Assembly: GCA_031259945.1 (NCBI GenBank) | Contig: JAIRKU010000014.1 | Span: 37,144-101,143 of the forward strand | Direction: 5' to 3' | Source of the DNA: Mycoplasmataceae bacterium | GTDB taxonomy: Bacteria > Bacillota_I > Bacilli_A > Mycoplasmatales > Mycoplasmoidaceae | DNA: 64,000 nt | Shown here: positions 54,462 through 64,000 of the stretch, one piece after another | How positions within the stretch are numbered: the stretch's first letter is position 1 | Layout: each line of letters opens with the position of its first letter | The notes under the pieces: model-generated | Database searches by the model: none | What the model was told of the DNA's origin: nothing | The model's input: only the letters and a program-made list of their open reading frames with translations | Position numbers and translations under genes: made by a program

Positions 54462-55184
54462 TTAATACTCTGCTTTCACTCTTTTTAATAATTTACGGTA
54501 TGTAGCTGTTAAATCACCGAGGTCACGTCTGAAGACATCTTTATCTAGTTTTTCATTCGTCTTCATATCTCATAGTCGACATGTATCTGGAGAAATTTCA
54601 TCAGCTAAAATTATTTTATTTTTATTATCTTTACCAAATTCTAATTTAAAATCAATTAATTTAATGTGCATCTTTTGGAAAAAAGCAATTAATATTTTAT
54701 TTATGGTTAATGCATAGTTTTTAATTCGCTTTAAATCATTTTCAGTGGCAACACCAATAGCAATCGCGTGATCACAATTAATTAAAGGATCGCCTAATTT
54801 ATCATCTTTATAAGAAAGTTCAAAAACATTTTTCTTTAATTTCATACCTTCTTTTAAACCCAAGCGTTTAGCCATACTGCCGGCTGCAAAATTACGAATA
54901 ATAACTTCTAAGGGGATGATTTTAACTTTTCTACATAATTGATCACGATCATTTAATTGCTTAATAAAATGTGTTGGTACACCTTTTTTATTAAGCATGG
55001 TAAAGATAATGGATACGATGGTATTATTTAAAATACCCTTATCATGAATTTCGGCTTTTTTAGCACCATTACCTGCAGTAGCAGAATCTTTATAATGCAC
55101 AATAACTTGATTTTTATCATTAGTGGCAAAAAGTTGTTTAGCCTTGCCTTCATATAACATTTTCCCTAATTTAATACTTGACAT
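54462..55184 (-). CDS. purC: SAICAR synthetase (phosphoribosylaminoimidazole-succinocarboxamide synthase)
   Basis: A 240-residue ATP-grasp enzyme of de novo purine synthesis. It starts [14 protein letters not shown], then [49 protein letters not shown] and [16 protein letters not shown]. All family blocks and the length are intact. No other pur gene is in the window, and mollicutes mostly lack the pathway, so its presence as the head of an asnS-coaX operon is unusual. It could be a single retained step or part of a pathway located elsewhere. Confidence 0.93.
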
Positions 55185-55266
55185 ATTTCAATACTCTATT
55201 TATTTACTTCATCATTATAAACATATGAATTAAGTTAAGTTATATCAATGTGATATATAAAAAGAT

Positions 55267-55297
55267 AAAACCGCCAATTTTTCAATTAAGCGGTTTT
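55267..55297 (-). terminator. Intrinsic terminator after RNase P RNA
   Basis: An 8 bp stem AAAACCGC / GCGGTTTT with a 15-base loop. On the minus strand it follows the rnpB 3' end by 12 bases and is trailed by TATCTTTTT, fitting Rho-independent termination. It also separates rnpB from the purC promoter. Confidence 0.8.
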
Positions 55298-55308
55298 ATG
55301 TTTGTTTA

Positions 55309-55680
55309 GCTATTGCGGGCATAAGCCATATTCTGTGTTAACTGTTTAAAGAGTTAATATTGACCATTTGTCTACATAATGATTGCTCATTAGTCGAATA
55401 ATTAATTCGTTTATTAATTACCCGTTCCCTTACCAAAATTTAGGTTTCTTGCTTCTGGAGTTTACCCGTTTCATTTAATAGTTTCCTATTAATTCGTCAC
55501 TGTTGTACTTTATCGCTTGTTGTCATATTATTTTAGATAACTTAGACGTCAAGCGGTCATCACCAAGCTAATAGGTGTTAGGTTCCATTTATTTAACCTA
55601 CAGAAACATTACAGACATCACAGTCTGTGCAAGCATGGACTTTCCTCTACAAATTAATGCAGCGGTCAATTACTCGCAAC
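55309..55680 (-). ncRNA. rnpB: RNase P RNA (Bacillus type B)
   Basis: On the minus strand the sequence has GACCGCTGC, then GTAGAGGAAAGTCCATGCTTG, the universal CRI region of P RNA with the type B CCATGCTYGCACAG arrangement. The 3' end has ACAGAATATGGCTTATGCCC. The ends pair to form P1 (TTGCG/CGCAA). TATAAT on the minus strand at about 55684-55689 would be its -10 box. Length near 372 is typical. Exact ends are estimates. Confidence 0.93.
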
Positions 55681-55820
55681 AGCATTATATATGATTATTG
55701 AATTATCAAAATAGTGATTAAGAATGAGTGTATTAAAAAATAAAATAGGCTTATATTGTAGAAAAGATATAAATGCTTTAAACGCTTGTATAATACTCAC
55801 ATGAAAAAGTAGTTCGTAAA

Positions 55821-56066
55821 GTGGAATTTGCTGGTTTTAATCTTAAAAAAGTTAAGACTGGTTCTTTCCACCCAGTAAAATCTGTCAAGGTTTCTACCGA
55901 TTACGAATTACTATTGCAGATTGCTGGTGTCTTAAAAGTTGTTCAAACTGATATTAAAGATGTTAAAACTCGAGTAACTAATCTAGAGACTCGTTTTGAT
56001 AAACAAGATGAATTCAATCAATATGTCTGAGATGTATTTAAACGAAATAATCTTAAATTGATATAA
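55821..56066 (+). CDS. Coiled-coil protein of the DUF16-like family (start uncertain)
   Basis: An 81-residue frame starting at GTG 55821, ending FKRNNLKLI. The middle has VQTDIKDVKTRVTNLETRFD with heptad spacing. Just upstream ATG-AAAAA-G (55801) would give MKKVVRKVEF in this frame if the A-run had six instead of five A, so a homopolymer indel appears to have disconnected the natural start. TGA is Trp once. It shares exact DNA stretches with 59650-59700. TGTATAAT at 55787 is a -10 box. It is related to the genes at 7958 and 59459. Confidence 0.55.
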
Positions 56067-56143
56067 GCAAAAGATAAAAAATAAAATTCTTGTCTAATTT
56101 GACAAAAATTAATTAATCATATTTAATATACTGATTACTTAAA

Positions 56144-56929
56144 ATGAAATTAGTTTACCATATTCATGATCAATGTTGCGGCCATGCAACTAATACTTTA
56201 GACAATGTGATTAAATTCGCTTTAAAAGACGGATATAAAGAATTATTTTTTACTGAACATTGTCCATTAGCAAACAATAAATATTTATGGCGTCCTTCTC
56301 ACAAACAATTACAAAATCTACGTAAGCGAATAGATCTAGCAAATTTAAAATATAAAGATAAGTTATTTATTCATTTTGGTTATGAATCTGAATATTCCAA
56401 ATGAAATATTAAGTACTTTAATAAATTTGTAAATGATCCTTTATGTGATTTTTTAGTATTCGGGAATCACTATATTGGAGATGTTTGGGCACCTAATCCT
56501 AAACTAGTAATGACTGATCTTACAAAACCAGAAGAATTAGATGAATATTATGAAAATACTGTATTAGCTATGAAAAGTAAATTATTTTCATGGTATGCAC
56601 ATCCAGATATTTTTCTAGCAAAATATCAAAAGTGAGACGATAAGGCTCAATGACTTACAAAACAAATTATCAAATTAAGTCTTAAATATAATATGCCCCT
56701 TGGTTTTAATGCCAATGGATTACATTTAGTGAGGAACAACTTTAATTATCCCTCCAAGCTTTTTTGGAATGAAGTAGCTAAAACTAAAGCCAAAGTACTA
56801 GTTGAAGCCGATGCACATGATATTCCAACATTACGTCGAACTTGATTGCTGAAGGCAAAAGAATTAGCCATTAAATACGGTTTGAAAAAAAATCTTGTAG
56901 ATAAGATAACCATTAGATATTTTCATTAG
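56144..56929 (+). CDS. PHP-domain phosphatase, histidinol-phosphatase-like (HisK family)
   Basis: A 261-residue polymerase-and-histidinol-phosphatase domain protein. It begins KLVYHIHDQCCGHA, with H-x-H metal ligands (here HIHD), FTEHCPL, GYESEY and GNHYIG, and ends with EADAHD containing another metal His/Asp. These four motifs define PHP enzymes. HisK-type length. With no his operon in mollicutes, the real substrate is probably another phosphomonoester. Several TGA Trp codons. proS starts 18 bases later. Confidence 0.85.
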
Positions 56930-56947
56930 GTTATAATTTAGTTTCTA

Positions 56948-58363
56948 ATGAAATTAGAAAAAATTGTATTACGTAATGAAAATTTTGCTGATTGATATAC
57001 AAGCGTTATTTTGGCAGCCCAATTAATTGATTACACCTCTATTAAAGGTATGATGATTTTTCAACCTAACGGTTGAGCGATTTGGCAAAATATTGTTCAA
57101 GAATTAGATCGACGTTTAGCTGCTAAGGGCATAAAAAATGTACAACTACCGCTTTTTATTAAATATTCTGAATTTTTAAAAGAAAAAAATCATGTTGTTG
57201 GTTTTGCACCAGAAATTTTTTTAGTGACACAACAAGGTGATAAGAAAACTGACGAACCATATGTTGTGCGTCCTACTAGCGAAGTGGCCTTTTGCAAATA
57301 TTTTAAAAAGATAGTTTCTTCATACAATGATTTACCCATTAAATACAATCAATGATGTAATGTATATCGTGTAGAAAAAAATACTCGTCCATTTTTGCGT
57401 AACTCTGAATTCTTTTGACAAGAAATGCACTCTGTTCACAACACAAAAGAAGAGGCTATTACAACCGCAGAAGAAATGATTGAACTTTATCGTGATTTTT
57501 TAAATTATTTTTTATGCATCCCAGTTTTAATGGGTGAAAAAACCGAAAACGAAAGATTTGCTGGTGCTGAAAAAACATACACCGTTGAAGCTTTAATGCA
57601 AGACGGTCAAGCTTTACAGTGTGGGACATCTCACTATTTAGGACAAAATTTTTCTAAAATTTTTGATATTAAGTTTCAAAGTGCTAATAACCAATATGAA
57701 TTAGCATATCAAACTTCTGCAGGTATGTCTACTAGAGTCATTGGTGCGATTATTATGACCCATGCAGATGACAAGGGTTTAATATTACCAATTGGTGTTG
57801 CGCCTACTCAAATAGCTCTATTACCGATTTTAGCTAGCAAAGAGCCTAAAGTTAATGATGTTATAGAAGAATTGTATAGTAAGCTTCACCGCAAATATAG
57901 AGTTATTATTGATAAAACTGATAATGGTATGGGATATAAAATAGCAAACCAAGAGGTGCAGGGTACACCAATTGTCCTAGTTGTAGGCCCTAAAGACGCA
58001 GTAGAAAATAAAATAACTTTAATTCGCAGAGATAATGACATAAAAATTTCAATGTCTAAAAATGACATCGTTGAAGAAATTAATAAACAAATTCACGAAT
58101 ATCAAATTAATATCTATCAAAAAGCCCAAGACAGATTAACTAAATCAATTGTAGATGTAAAGAATTTAGAAGAATTTAATGAAGTAATTCAAAACCATAA
58201 AATGGCTAAAGCTTTATGGGGAGGCAATGCACAAGATGAAATAGCGCTTCGTGAACAGACTGGTGCTACACTGCGTTGTATAGATAGTGTAGTTCATAAC
58301 GGCCAATGTTTTTTCACAAAAAAAACTGCAACTCATATTGTATACTTTGCGAGAGCATATTAA
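56948..58363 (+). CDS. proS: Prolyl-tRNA synthetase, archaeal/eukaryotic-like type as in mycoplasmas
   Basis: A 471-residue class II synthetase without the bacterial editing domain. Motif 2 is [20 protein letters not shown] and the substrate block is TGAEKTYTVEALM-like (FAGAEKTYTVEALM), followed by LQCGTSHYLGQNFSK. APTQIALLPI marks the anticodon-binding domain, and the C-terminus ends ARAY as in type 3 ProRS. Mycoplasmas have this form. TGA Trp codons are in the N-terminal quarter. A small membrane-protein gene follows 2 bases later. Confidence 0.95.
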
Positions 58364-58365
58364 CG

Positions 58366-58872
58366 ATGGACAAAATTCGTAATTGATTTAAAAATGAGGT
58401 AAAAAAATCTCAATGAATACATGTAAATCAAAATTCGCGAATTAAATTTAGACGAATTTATTTATTGAGTGCATTGTCTATTTTTCTAATTTATATTTTA
58501 TCTATAGTTTTTTTCTACCTATATGGATTACGTTTTAATCCAAATGCTGCTATTCCTTATTCTAGCGGAACAAAAACGTTATTTTTAGCATTAGGTATCA
58601 TTATTTTTATTGTTGCTTCAATTTTAGCTATTTTATTTCTTGCCATCTATTTTCCTTTATTATTCAATAATTCGAAAGTTTTATATACACAAAGCGATGA
58701 ATTTAAACAACAAGTATTGAAATATAGTGAAGCTGATTTATCTAAGTATGATAAAAAAGAATTAAAATGATTATGAAAATTAGGCTGAATATCTAAAATT
58801 CAATATCAACAAAATTTAATGAAATTGAAAACACAGAAGCATAATGCTAAAGATAAAAGCCTAAAGGAATAA
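58366..58872 (+). CDS. Small membrane protein with two segments
   Basis: A 168-residue protein. A basic N-terminus (WFKNEVKKSQWIHVNQNS) precedes membrane segments LLSALSIFLIYILSIVFFYLY and LFLALGIIIFIVASILAILFLAIYF. A charged C-terminal third with KLKTQKHNAKDKSLKE follows. Three Trp codons are TGA. I recognise no family. It lies 2 bases after proS and 5 bases before the dCMP deaminase gene, so it is part of that transcript. Confidence 0.7.
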
Positions 58873-58877
58873 ATACA

Positions 58878-59357
58878 ATGAAAAGGAACGATTACATTAG
58901 TTGAGATGAATATTTTATGGGTGTTGCCAAATTATCGGCATTACGCTCTAAAGACCCAGGGACTCAAGTAGGCTGTTGTATTGCCACTGTTGACAATCGC
59001 ATTGCATCATTAGGTTATAACGGACTACCGAGAGGCTGCGGTGATGATATGTTTCCATGAAATCGTGAGGGTTTACCGCTTGAAACAAAATATTTATATG
59101 TTGTTCACTCAGAATTGAATGCTATCCTTAACTTTGTTGGTAACGATTTAACTAATTGTAAAATTTATGTCACATTATTTCCATGTAATGAATGTGCTAA
59201 AGCTATTATCCAATCAGGCATTAAAGAAATTGTTTATGCAGAAGATCGATATGCAGACACCGATATAGTTAAAGCTTCTAAAAAAATGTTGGATGCTGCC
59301 GGGGTTGTTCATCGCAAATATAAATCAAGTAGTAAAAAATTAGTGATTGAAGTTTAA
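58878..59357 (+). CDS. Deoxycytidylate (dCMP) deaminase, ComEB-like
   Basis: A 159-residue zinc deaminase making dUMP for thymidylate synthesis. The zinc site is HSELNAI (HxE) and [10 protein letters not shown] (PCxxC), preceded by the dCMP-deaminase-specific [12 protein letters not shown] and [12 protein letters not shown]. The latter two blocks separate it from cytidine and guanine deaminases. SWDEYFM with TGA Trp is typical of the family N-terminus. Last gene of the PHP-proS-membrane protein run. Confidence 0.93.
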
Positions 59358-59458
59358 ATTAACGTTGCCCTTAGATGGACGAATTATTTTTAATTAAAAT
59401 AAGCTTCGCTTAATCAGAGAACAACTCCGAGAGTTTTAAGCACTTGTATAATGCGGGC

Positions 59459-59740
59459 ACGAAAAAGGTAAAAATCGCGGAATACAAAGAAGACCAAAAA
59501 CGAATCGGGCATGAGGTCATTGTGCAAGCAATACCGAATCATCGCGAGCCACTCGATAATGATCACGACACGACTAAAACACCAACACCTCGTGGCATGC
59601 CTCAATGATTTAAGACATGATCAGAGACTCAATTTGAACCATTAAAGTCTGATGTTAAAGACGTTAAAACTCGAGTAACTAATCTGGAGACTCGTTTAGA
59701 TAACGTGGAAAACGTTCTTAACCGTAACATTCTTAAATAA
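59459..59740 (+). pseudogene. Coiled-coil paralogue with a lost start codon
   Basis: A continuous frame reads (T)KKVKIAEYKEDQKRIG, a variable middle with HDTTKTPTPRG, then SDVKDVKTRVTNLETR and ends NVLNRNILK. Where paralogue 55801 has ATG-AAAAAG, this copy has ACG-AAAAAG preceded by GC. The first in-frame ATG is at 59597, which would give only a 47-residue product. The -10 box TGTATAAT lies at 59446. An ACG start is possible but unlikely. DNA identical to 55960-56000 over much of the KDVKTRVTNLETR segment. Confidence 0.55.
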
Positions 59741-59774
59741 CTCAAAATAATTTTTCTTAAGCTCTTGACTAAAT

Positions 59775-59804
59775 AAAAAATGAATGGAACCCCATTCATT
59801 TTTT
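59775..59804. terminator. Bidirectional terminator between coiled-coil gene and hup
   Basis: A 13 bp perfect inverted repeat AAAAAATGAATGG / CCATTCATTTTTT with an AACC loop. It follows the TAA at 59740 on the plus strand and precedes the end of hup on the minus strand by 16 bases, so it serves both. Confidence 0.88.
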
Positions 59805-59820
59805 AAAATCAAATATTAAA

Positions 59821-60108
59821 TTATCTTTTTGCTAATTGTTTAACAGCTTTAGCAACACGGAATTTAACAACTGTTTTTGCAGGTATTTTAATCTCTTTAC
59901 CAGTTGCAGGATTACGGCCCATTCTAGCTTTAGTTTTACGTACAACTAATTTGCCTAAATCGATTACACGAAATTGACCGTCAGTCACTACACGTTTCTC
60001 TGCTAAAGTTTGAAGGTTAGCTAATACGTTAGCTACATCTTTCTTTGATAAATCAGTTTTTGTTGCCAACTCAGCAACAATTTGATTTTTGGTTAGTGGT
60101 TTACCCAT
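59821..60108 (-). CDS. hup: DNA-binding protein HU
   Basis: A 95-residue histone-like protein. It has LTKNQIVAELATKTDLSKKDV, IDLGKLVVRKTKARMGRNPATGKEI and IPAKTVVKFRVAKAVKQ. The DNA-intercalating Pro is in RNPATG. Slightly longer N-terminus than most HU. AGGAGTCC lies just before the ATG at 60108. Single gene between the terminator and the gpsA operon. Confidence 0.96.
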   Translation of the reverse strand: MGKPLTKNQIVAELATKTDLSKKDVANVLANLQTLAEKRVVTDGQFRVIDLGKLVVRKTKARMGRNPATGKEIKIPAKTVVKFRVAKAVKQLAKR

Positions 60109-60167
60109 TGTGGACTCCTATTTAAATATGAGCATCATTATACTAATAATTCATTTTTGTTAATATT

Positions 60168-61157
60168 TTATTCAATAATAATTTTCATTATATTTTTAAC
60201 GAAACTACTAGTCGATTTATTTTTAAAAAGCACTTGAAAAATTTCGTTAAAAACTGGTGAATTAATATGTTTTTCACGAATTACTTTGGCAATAACTTTT
60301 GTAGCATAAAAACCCTCAATAGTTTTTTGATTATGTTCTAGAGCTTTTTTAATACCAACATCAGCAACTAATTTACCAAAAGAAAAATTACGTGATTTTT
60401 CATCAGTGCATGTTAAATAAATATCCCCAATACCGCAGAATTGTGTAATGGTTTTTGTTTCGCCACCATATATGGTAACTAAATTACCGATTTCTTTCGT
60501 ACATTGAGCTAGCATTGCAGCGCGAGTATTAATTGATGTGTGTAATTGATAAGCAATACCCATACCAATAGCGGTTACATTTTTTAATGCGCCAATAATT
60601 TCTGCACCTATTTCGTCTTTAATTTCAATACATTTAAAATGATTATTATTAAATAATAAACTCACCATTCTAGCTAATGGAATAGATACAGAAACGCTAT
60701 TAATCATGGTAGGTTGTTGGCGAAATGTTTCAACAGCAAATGAAGGACCAATTAAGGTAACTAAACCTTTATTTTTATTACCTAATATTTTCTTAATAGT
60801 TTTTGATCAAATGTCATTAGTGATTGGGTCTAAACCTTTTGAAACGTTAATAAAATACGCTTTATAGTTTAAATGTTTGCTTAATTTTATTAATGTTTCT
60901 CTAATGTATATTGATGGTGTAGCAATGATAAAAAAAATTGGTCTTTGCAATAAAATCTCAGTTAAATTCAAAGAAGCCATATCTGGTTTTTTTATTAATT
61001 TATTGTTTTTATAATATTTTGTATTTCTTTGCTGTTTTAAATCATCAATTTCTTTTGAGTCAACTCCTCACATATACACATGATGATTATTTTCAAGTAA
61101 AATATTAGCTAATGCAGTTCCTCACGCTCCCGTTCCTAAAATAGCAATCTTAGCCAT
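60168..61157 (-). CDS. gpsA: Glycerol-3-phosphate dehydrogenase [NAD(P)+]
   Basis: A 329-residue enzyme supplying sn-glycerol-3-phosphate for lipid synthesis. The Rossmann loop is ILGTGAWGTALANIL, followed by SKGLDP, GPSFAVETF and catalytic-helix ALKNVTAIGMGIAYQLHTSINTRAA. SRNFSFGKL is conserved. Several TGA Trp codons, including AWGT. It ends the cmk-der-gpsA operon, two bases behind der. PgsA in this window consumes its product indirectly. Confidence 0.95.
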
Positions 61158-61159
61158 AT

Positions 61160-62503
61160 TTATACATTATCTCCTTTTTTAATCCCACGGATACGTGCAT
61201 TTTTGTCTTTAAAATATATCGTTATTGGAACAATGTCAATTTCAAAAGCATGTCTAATTTGATTCTCTATATATCGTGAGTATGTGAGGTGTATATATTT
61301 AGGGTCATTACCATATATTACAAATGTTGGTATTTGGCCTTTGACTTGTTCAACATAATCAAAGGTAGCTCGCCCACCTTTATAATTTGGTGGAGGGTTA
61401 GCAATTTGCGCTTTTAAAATAACATCATTGAGTAGCGATGAGGATATTGTAATATTAAGTTGTTGCTCAATTTTTAAAATAGTTTCAAAAATCGTATGAA
61501 TACGTTTATTATCATTTGCACTTACAAAAACAATTGGGGCTCAGGATAAATATTTGAATTGTTGTCGTATTAATTTAATTGTTTCTACCATTGTTTGAGT
61601 ATTTTTTTTCACTAAGTCTCATTTGTTAACACAAATAATGGTAGGGATATTAGCTTTGAATGCTAATCCACCTATTACCTCATCTTGTTCATTAAACTTT
61701 TCGCTACCATCAAGCATTAAGATTATTAATTTAGAACGTGATATGGCATCTTGTGTTCGTATTACAGAATACTTTTCAACCCCGTGAGCGATTTTCCCTT
61801 TGCGACGAATGCCAGCAGTATCAATAATTGTAAAATCGCGATTTTTATACTTAAAGTTTACATCAATACTATCTCTAGTGGTGTGGGCAATTGGCGAAAC
61901 TATAACTCTATTTTCTTGTAAAACAGTATTTACTAGTGTGGACTTGCCAACATTAGGTCTGCCAATAATGCAAAAAGAAAAAAAATTATCTGTTTTTTTA
62001 GTAGTTGCATTATTTTTACTAATTGATTTAATTATTTCATCTAATAAATCACCGATACCAATACCATGCTCGCTAGCAATAAAAAACGGTTTACCAAAAC
62101 CAAGGGAATAATATTGATTAATATCTTGGTTTTGGTAATTTTCTGATTTATTAACAACTAGGACAACATGTTTATTCTTAGATTTCTTTAATGTTTTAGC
62201 TACATAATAATCTTCGGCATTAATACCTTCTTTAGCGGAAACTAAAAAGATAATTAGATTTGCTTCATTAATAGCTAATTTAACTTGTGTTTCAATGTTT
62301 TGTTGAAATGATACATTCTTATTAGTTAATCCGCCTGTATCAATTATGGTGAATTCTCTATTAAGCCAGATGGCATTAGCATAAATACGATCTCTTGTGA
62401 CGCCGGGCTCGTCGTCTACAATTGATTTTTTTGAACTAATTATGCGATTGAATAAAGTGGACTTACCAACATTGGGTTTTCCAACCAATGCTACTTTATA
62501 CAC
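61160..62503 (-). CDS. der: Ribosome-assembly GTPase Der (EngA)
   Basis: A 447-residue protein with two tandem GTPase domains. G1 loops are VGKPNVGKSTLFNRI and IGRPNVGKSTLVNTV; G3 are IDTGG and IDTAGI; G4 NKSE and NKWD. The C-terminal KH-like domain has KGGRATFDYVEQVKGQIPTFVIYGND. The start is GTG 62503, forced by overlap with cmk of 8 bases (GTGTATAA). TGA Trp near 61616 joins both halves. Needed for 50S assembly. Confidence 0.96.
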
Positions 62504-63161
62504 TTAAAGCCTCTTTTAATTTAAATGCTTGTATTACTTGTTGAACATTTTCTTCGAATGTTTTGTTATCCGTACTAATTTCAATAGCATCTATTGCTTT
62601 TTTAAGAGGTGCAATACTACGATGACTATCTTGATAATCACGGGCGATTAAATCTTTCTTAATAATTTCTAAAGGCTCACGTTTGTTGTTTTGCAGTCAA
62701 CGACGATTAGCTCTAGTATCTATAGAGGCGGTTAAAAATATTTTGAGTGTAGCATTGGGTAATACTACGGTAGTTGTGTCCCGTCCTTCCATAACACAAC
62801 TTTGACCTTCAGCAATCTTTTGTTGATCTTTGACGCACTTTTCACGTACAGCAGCGATTGTACCGATTTTACTAGCGAGCATCGATATTGAGGCTGTATA
62901 ACATTCTTTAGTAACATCTGTTCCATTTAAATATAAACGTTCAGGAGTAAACGTTACATGGTTGTTATATAAAACTTGCTTAATTTGTTCAAGATTACTA
63001 ATATCAGTATTTTTCAAAGCGATAGCATAGCAACGATACATGCCTCCAGTGTTTATGAATAAAAATCCTAACCTTTTAGCAACCTCTTGAGCGATTGTGC
63101 TTTTTCCAGCACCACCTGGCCCATCTATAGCAATTTGATAAACTCTTTTCTTAGAAGCCAT
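62496..63161 (-). CDS. cmk: Cytidylate kinase
   Basis: A 221-residue kinase for CMP and dCMP. The P-loop is IDGPGGAGKSTIAQ, then TGGMYRCYA (substrate Tyr), VMEGRDTTTVVLP and TASIDTRANRR, with DYQDSHRSIAPLKKA and DAIEIST at the C-terminus. One TGA Trp. It sits 6 bases after the upstream membrane-protein gene and overlaps der by 8 bases. Confidence 0.95.
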
Positions 63162-63167
63162 TGTATT

Positions 63168-63806
63168 TTATAGCCTTGTTATTATTACAACCAATAAAGC
63201 AATGATCGCTATAAGAGAGACAATACTTAAAAATGATGGGATAATGTAAGCGATTTTATTGTAATTTTTCTTACGATCATTGTAACTAATGATGGTCTTT
63301 AATTTTTCAACAGCATGAGCGCTATCTGTTAATTGAGACAATTCATTGATTTTTGAAATTTGATTCAAACTATTGTTTTGAAATTTTATTCAATTTTGAT
63401 TTTGAATTTCAATTTTTTTTTCATTTTTTTCATAGTTTGAATAAGAGGGGTCCTCGATTAGTCACTTTAAATCAATATTGCCCTTTTGATCAATGACAGG
63501 GTGTGTTTGGTAACGATTATTTCATTCATTAATTTCTTTAGAAATATTCTTAATTTTTTTATCATCTATTAAATTAACGAAATTTAACATTTGTTTTGAT
63601 TCAACCATTTCATTTTCATTAATAGAAATTAATTTCGATATGGATTTAGAATTATCAATTTCTGCCAAAATATTACGGTCTAAATTGTCGATTTTGGTTT
63701 TATATCGCTTGGAAATATTGGTTTCATCAACCAAGCGATCTAATAAAAGGCCTTCGTTAATAATTTCGTTTCGATATATTCGATAACGTTCAACTCTTGT
63801 TTCCAT
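63168..63806 (-). CDS. Coiled-coil protein with C-terminal membrane anchor
   Basis: A 212-residue protein, mainly charged helices with heptad patterns up to residue 180, ending in one membrane segment (IIPSFLSIVSLIAIIALLVVII) and a short basic tail. Start ATG 63806 is preferred over a TTG three codons upstream. Tail-anchored topology. I do not recognise a family. It heads the cmk-der-gpsA operon; a minus-strand TATAAT at about 63830-63835 is its likely -10 box. Confidence 0.7.
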
Positions 63807-64000
63807 ATTAATCAATTTTATGCAATTTAATTATACCTATGGTTGTAATTTTTATAATTAAAGTTAATATATAATCACTTGATTAAGCTTAAATTTATTG
63901 CAAAATGTTTAACATTCGCCCTTGTACTTATTTAATAGAAATAAGTATATCTTGCTTTAAACGTTTTATTAGACTCTTGATTTTTTCAATGTAAAAATAC
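63807..64000. other. Intergenic end of window with promoter and hairpin
   Basis: These 194 bases hold the minus-strand promoter for the preceding operon (TATAAT at 63830-63835 on the minus strand) and a perfect 9 bp inverted repeat TACTTATTT/AAATAAGTA at 63925-63947 with a 5-base loop. Neither side of the hairpin has a strong T-run. No ORF of convincing quality is visible before the window ends. Confidence 0.45.

Noticed and set aside
252..63806. Many apparent frameshifted or truncated genes when read with the standard code
   Set aside because: Breaks fall at TGA where the protein families have Trp; with TGA as Trp each locus is one continuous frame.
1..64000. CRISPR array, insertion sequence, prophage or rRNA operon
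   Set aside because: No regularly spaced repeats, transposase or integrase motifs, phage structural genes or rRNA sequences were seen on either strand.

Overview
This 64 kb window is from an AT-rich bacterial chromosome (roughly 30% G+C by eye) that reads UGA as tryptophan. Nearly every recognisable gene is interrupted by in-frame TGA exactly where its family has Trp (pflB, uvrA, ligA, mnmG, sufB, the large lipoprotein). Once TGA is read as Trp, each becomes one full-length frame ending in TAA or TAG. Together with short intergenic gaps, many overlapping genes and lipobox lipoproteins, this points to a mollicute of the Mycoplasma/Spiroplasma side rather than an acholeplasma. No rRNA, insertion sequence, prophage or CRISPR array is visible.

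Layout: 1-3487 holds the start of ispG (MEP isoprenoid pathway), a pyruvate formate-lyase encoded as two overlapping genes, its activase pflA, and SRP RNA. 3488-3909 looks decayed. 3910-7448 is uvrA with two small ytxG/ytxH-like genes. 7630-8420 holds duplicated coiled-coil genes and leader repeats. 8482-12018 carries rmuC, rplK-rplA, ptsH and two unknown genes. 12029-15256 is a mnmG-rsmG-soj operon. 15400-16636 has a structured or coding element, superoxide reductase, guaD and tRNA-Gly. 16646-25184 has a polytopic membrane protein, ligA, a giant YhgE/Pip-like protein, cysS and rlmB. 25181-31150 has ktrB-gmk-rlmN-tdcB facing ktrA-rpe. 31169-40986 has an amino-acid permease, an mgtA-type ATPase, trmB, recR-ybaB, pepF, pepP and rpmG. 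40949-45376 is a sufCDSUB operon. 45450-49469 is a 1339-residue lipoprotein. 49475-55184 has a HAD phosphatase and a seven-gene purC-asnS-pgsA-pncC-unknown-coaD-coaX operon. 55309-59740 has RNase P RNA, coiled-coil paralogues, a PHP phosphatase, proS and a dCMP deaminase. 59821-63806 has HU and a membrane protein-cmk-der-gpsA operon.

Physiology suggested by the gene set: pyruvate formate-lyase with its radical-SAM activase, a complete SUF Fe-S assembly operon, IspG, RlmN and superoxide reductase fit an oxygen-sensitive, fermentative organism that makes its own Fe-S clusters. A threonine dehydratase and an amino-acid permease could feed 2-oxoacids to the formate-lyase. Pantothenate/CoA genes (coaX, coaD) fit an acyl-CoA-forming pathway. 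The most unusual item is the split formate-lyase, in which the glycyl-radical domain is its own 79-residue protein.
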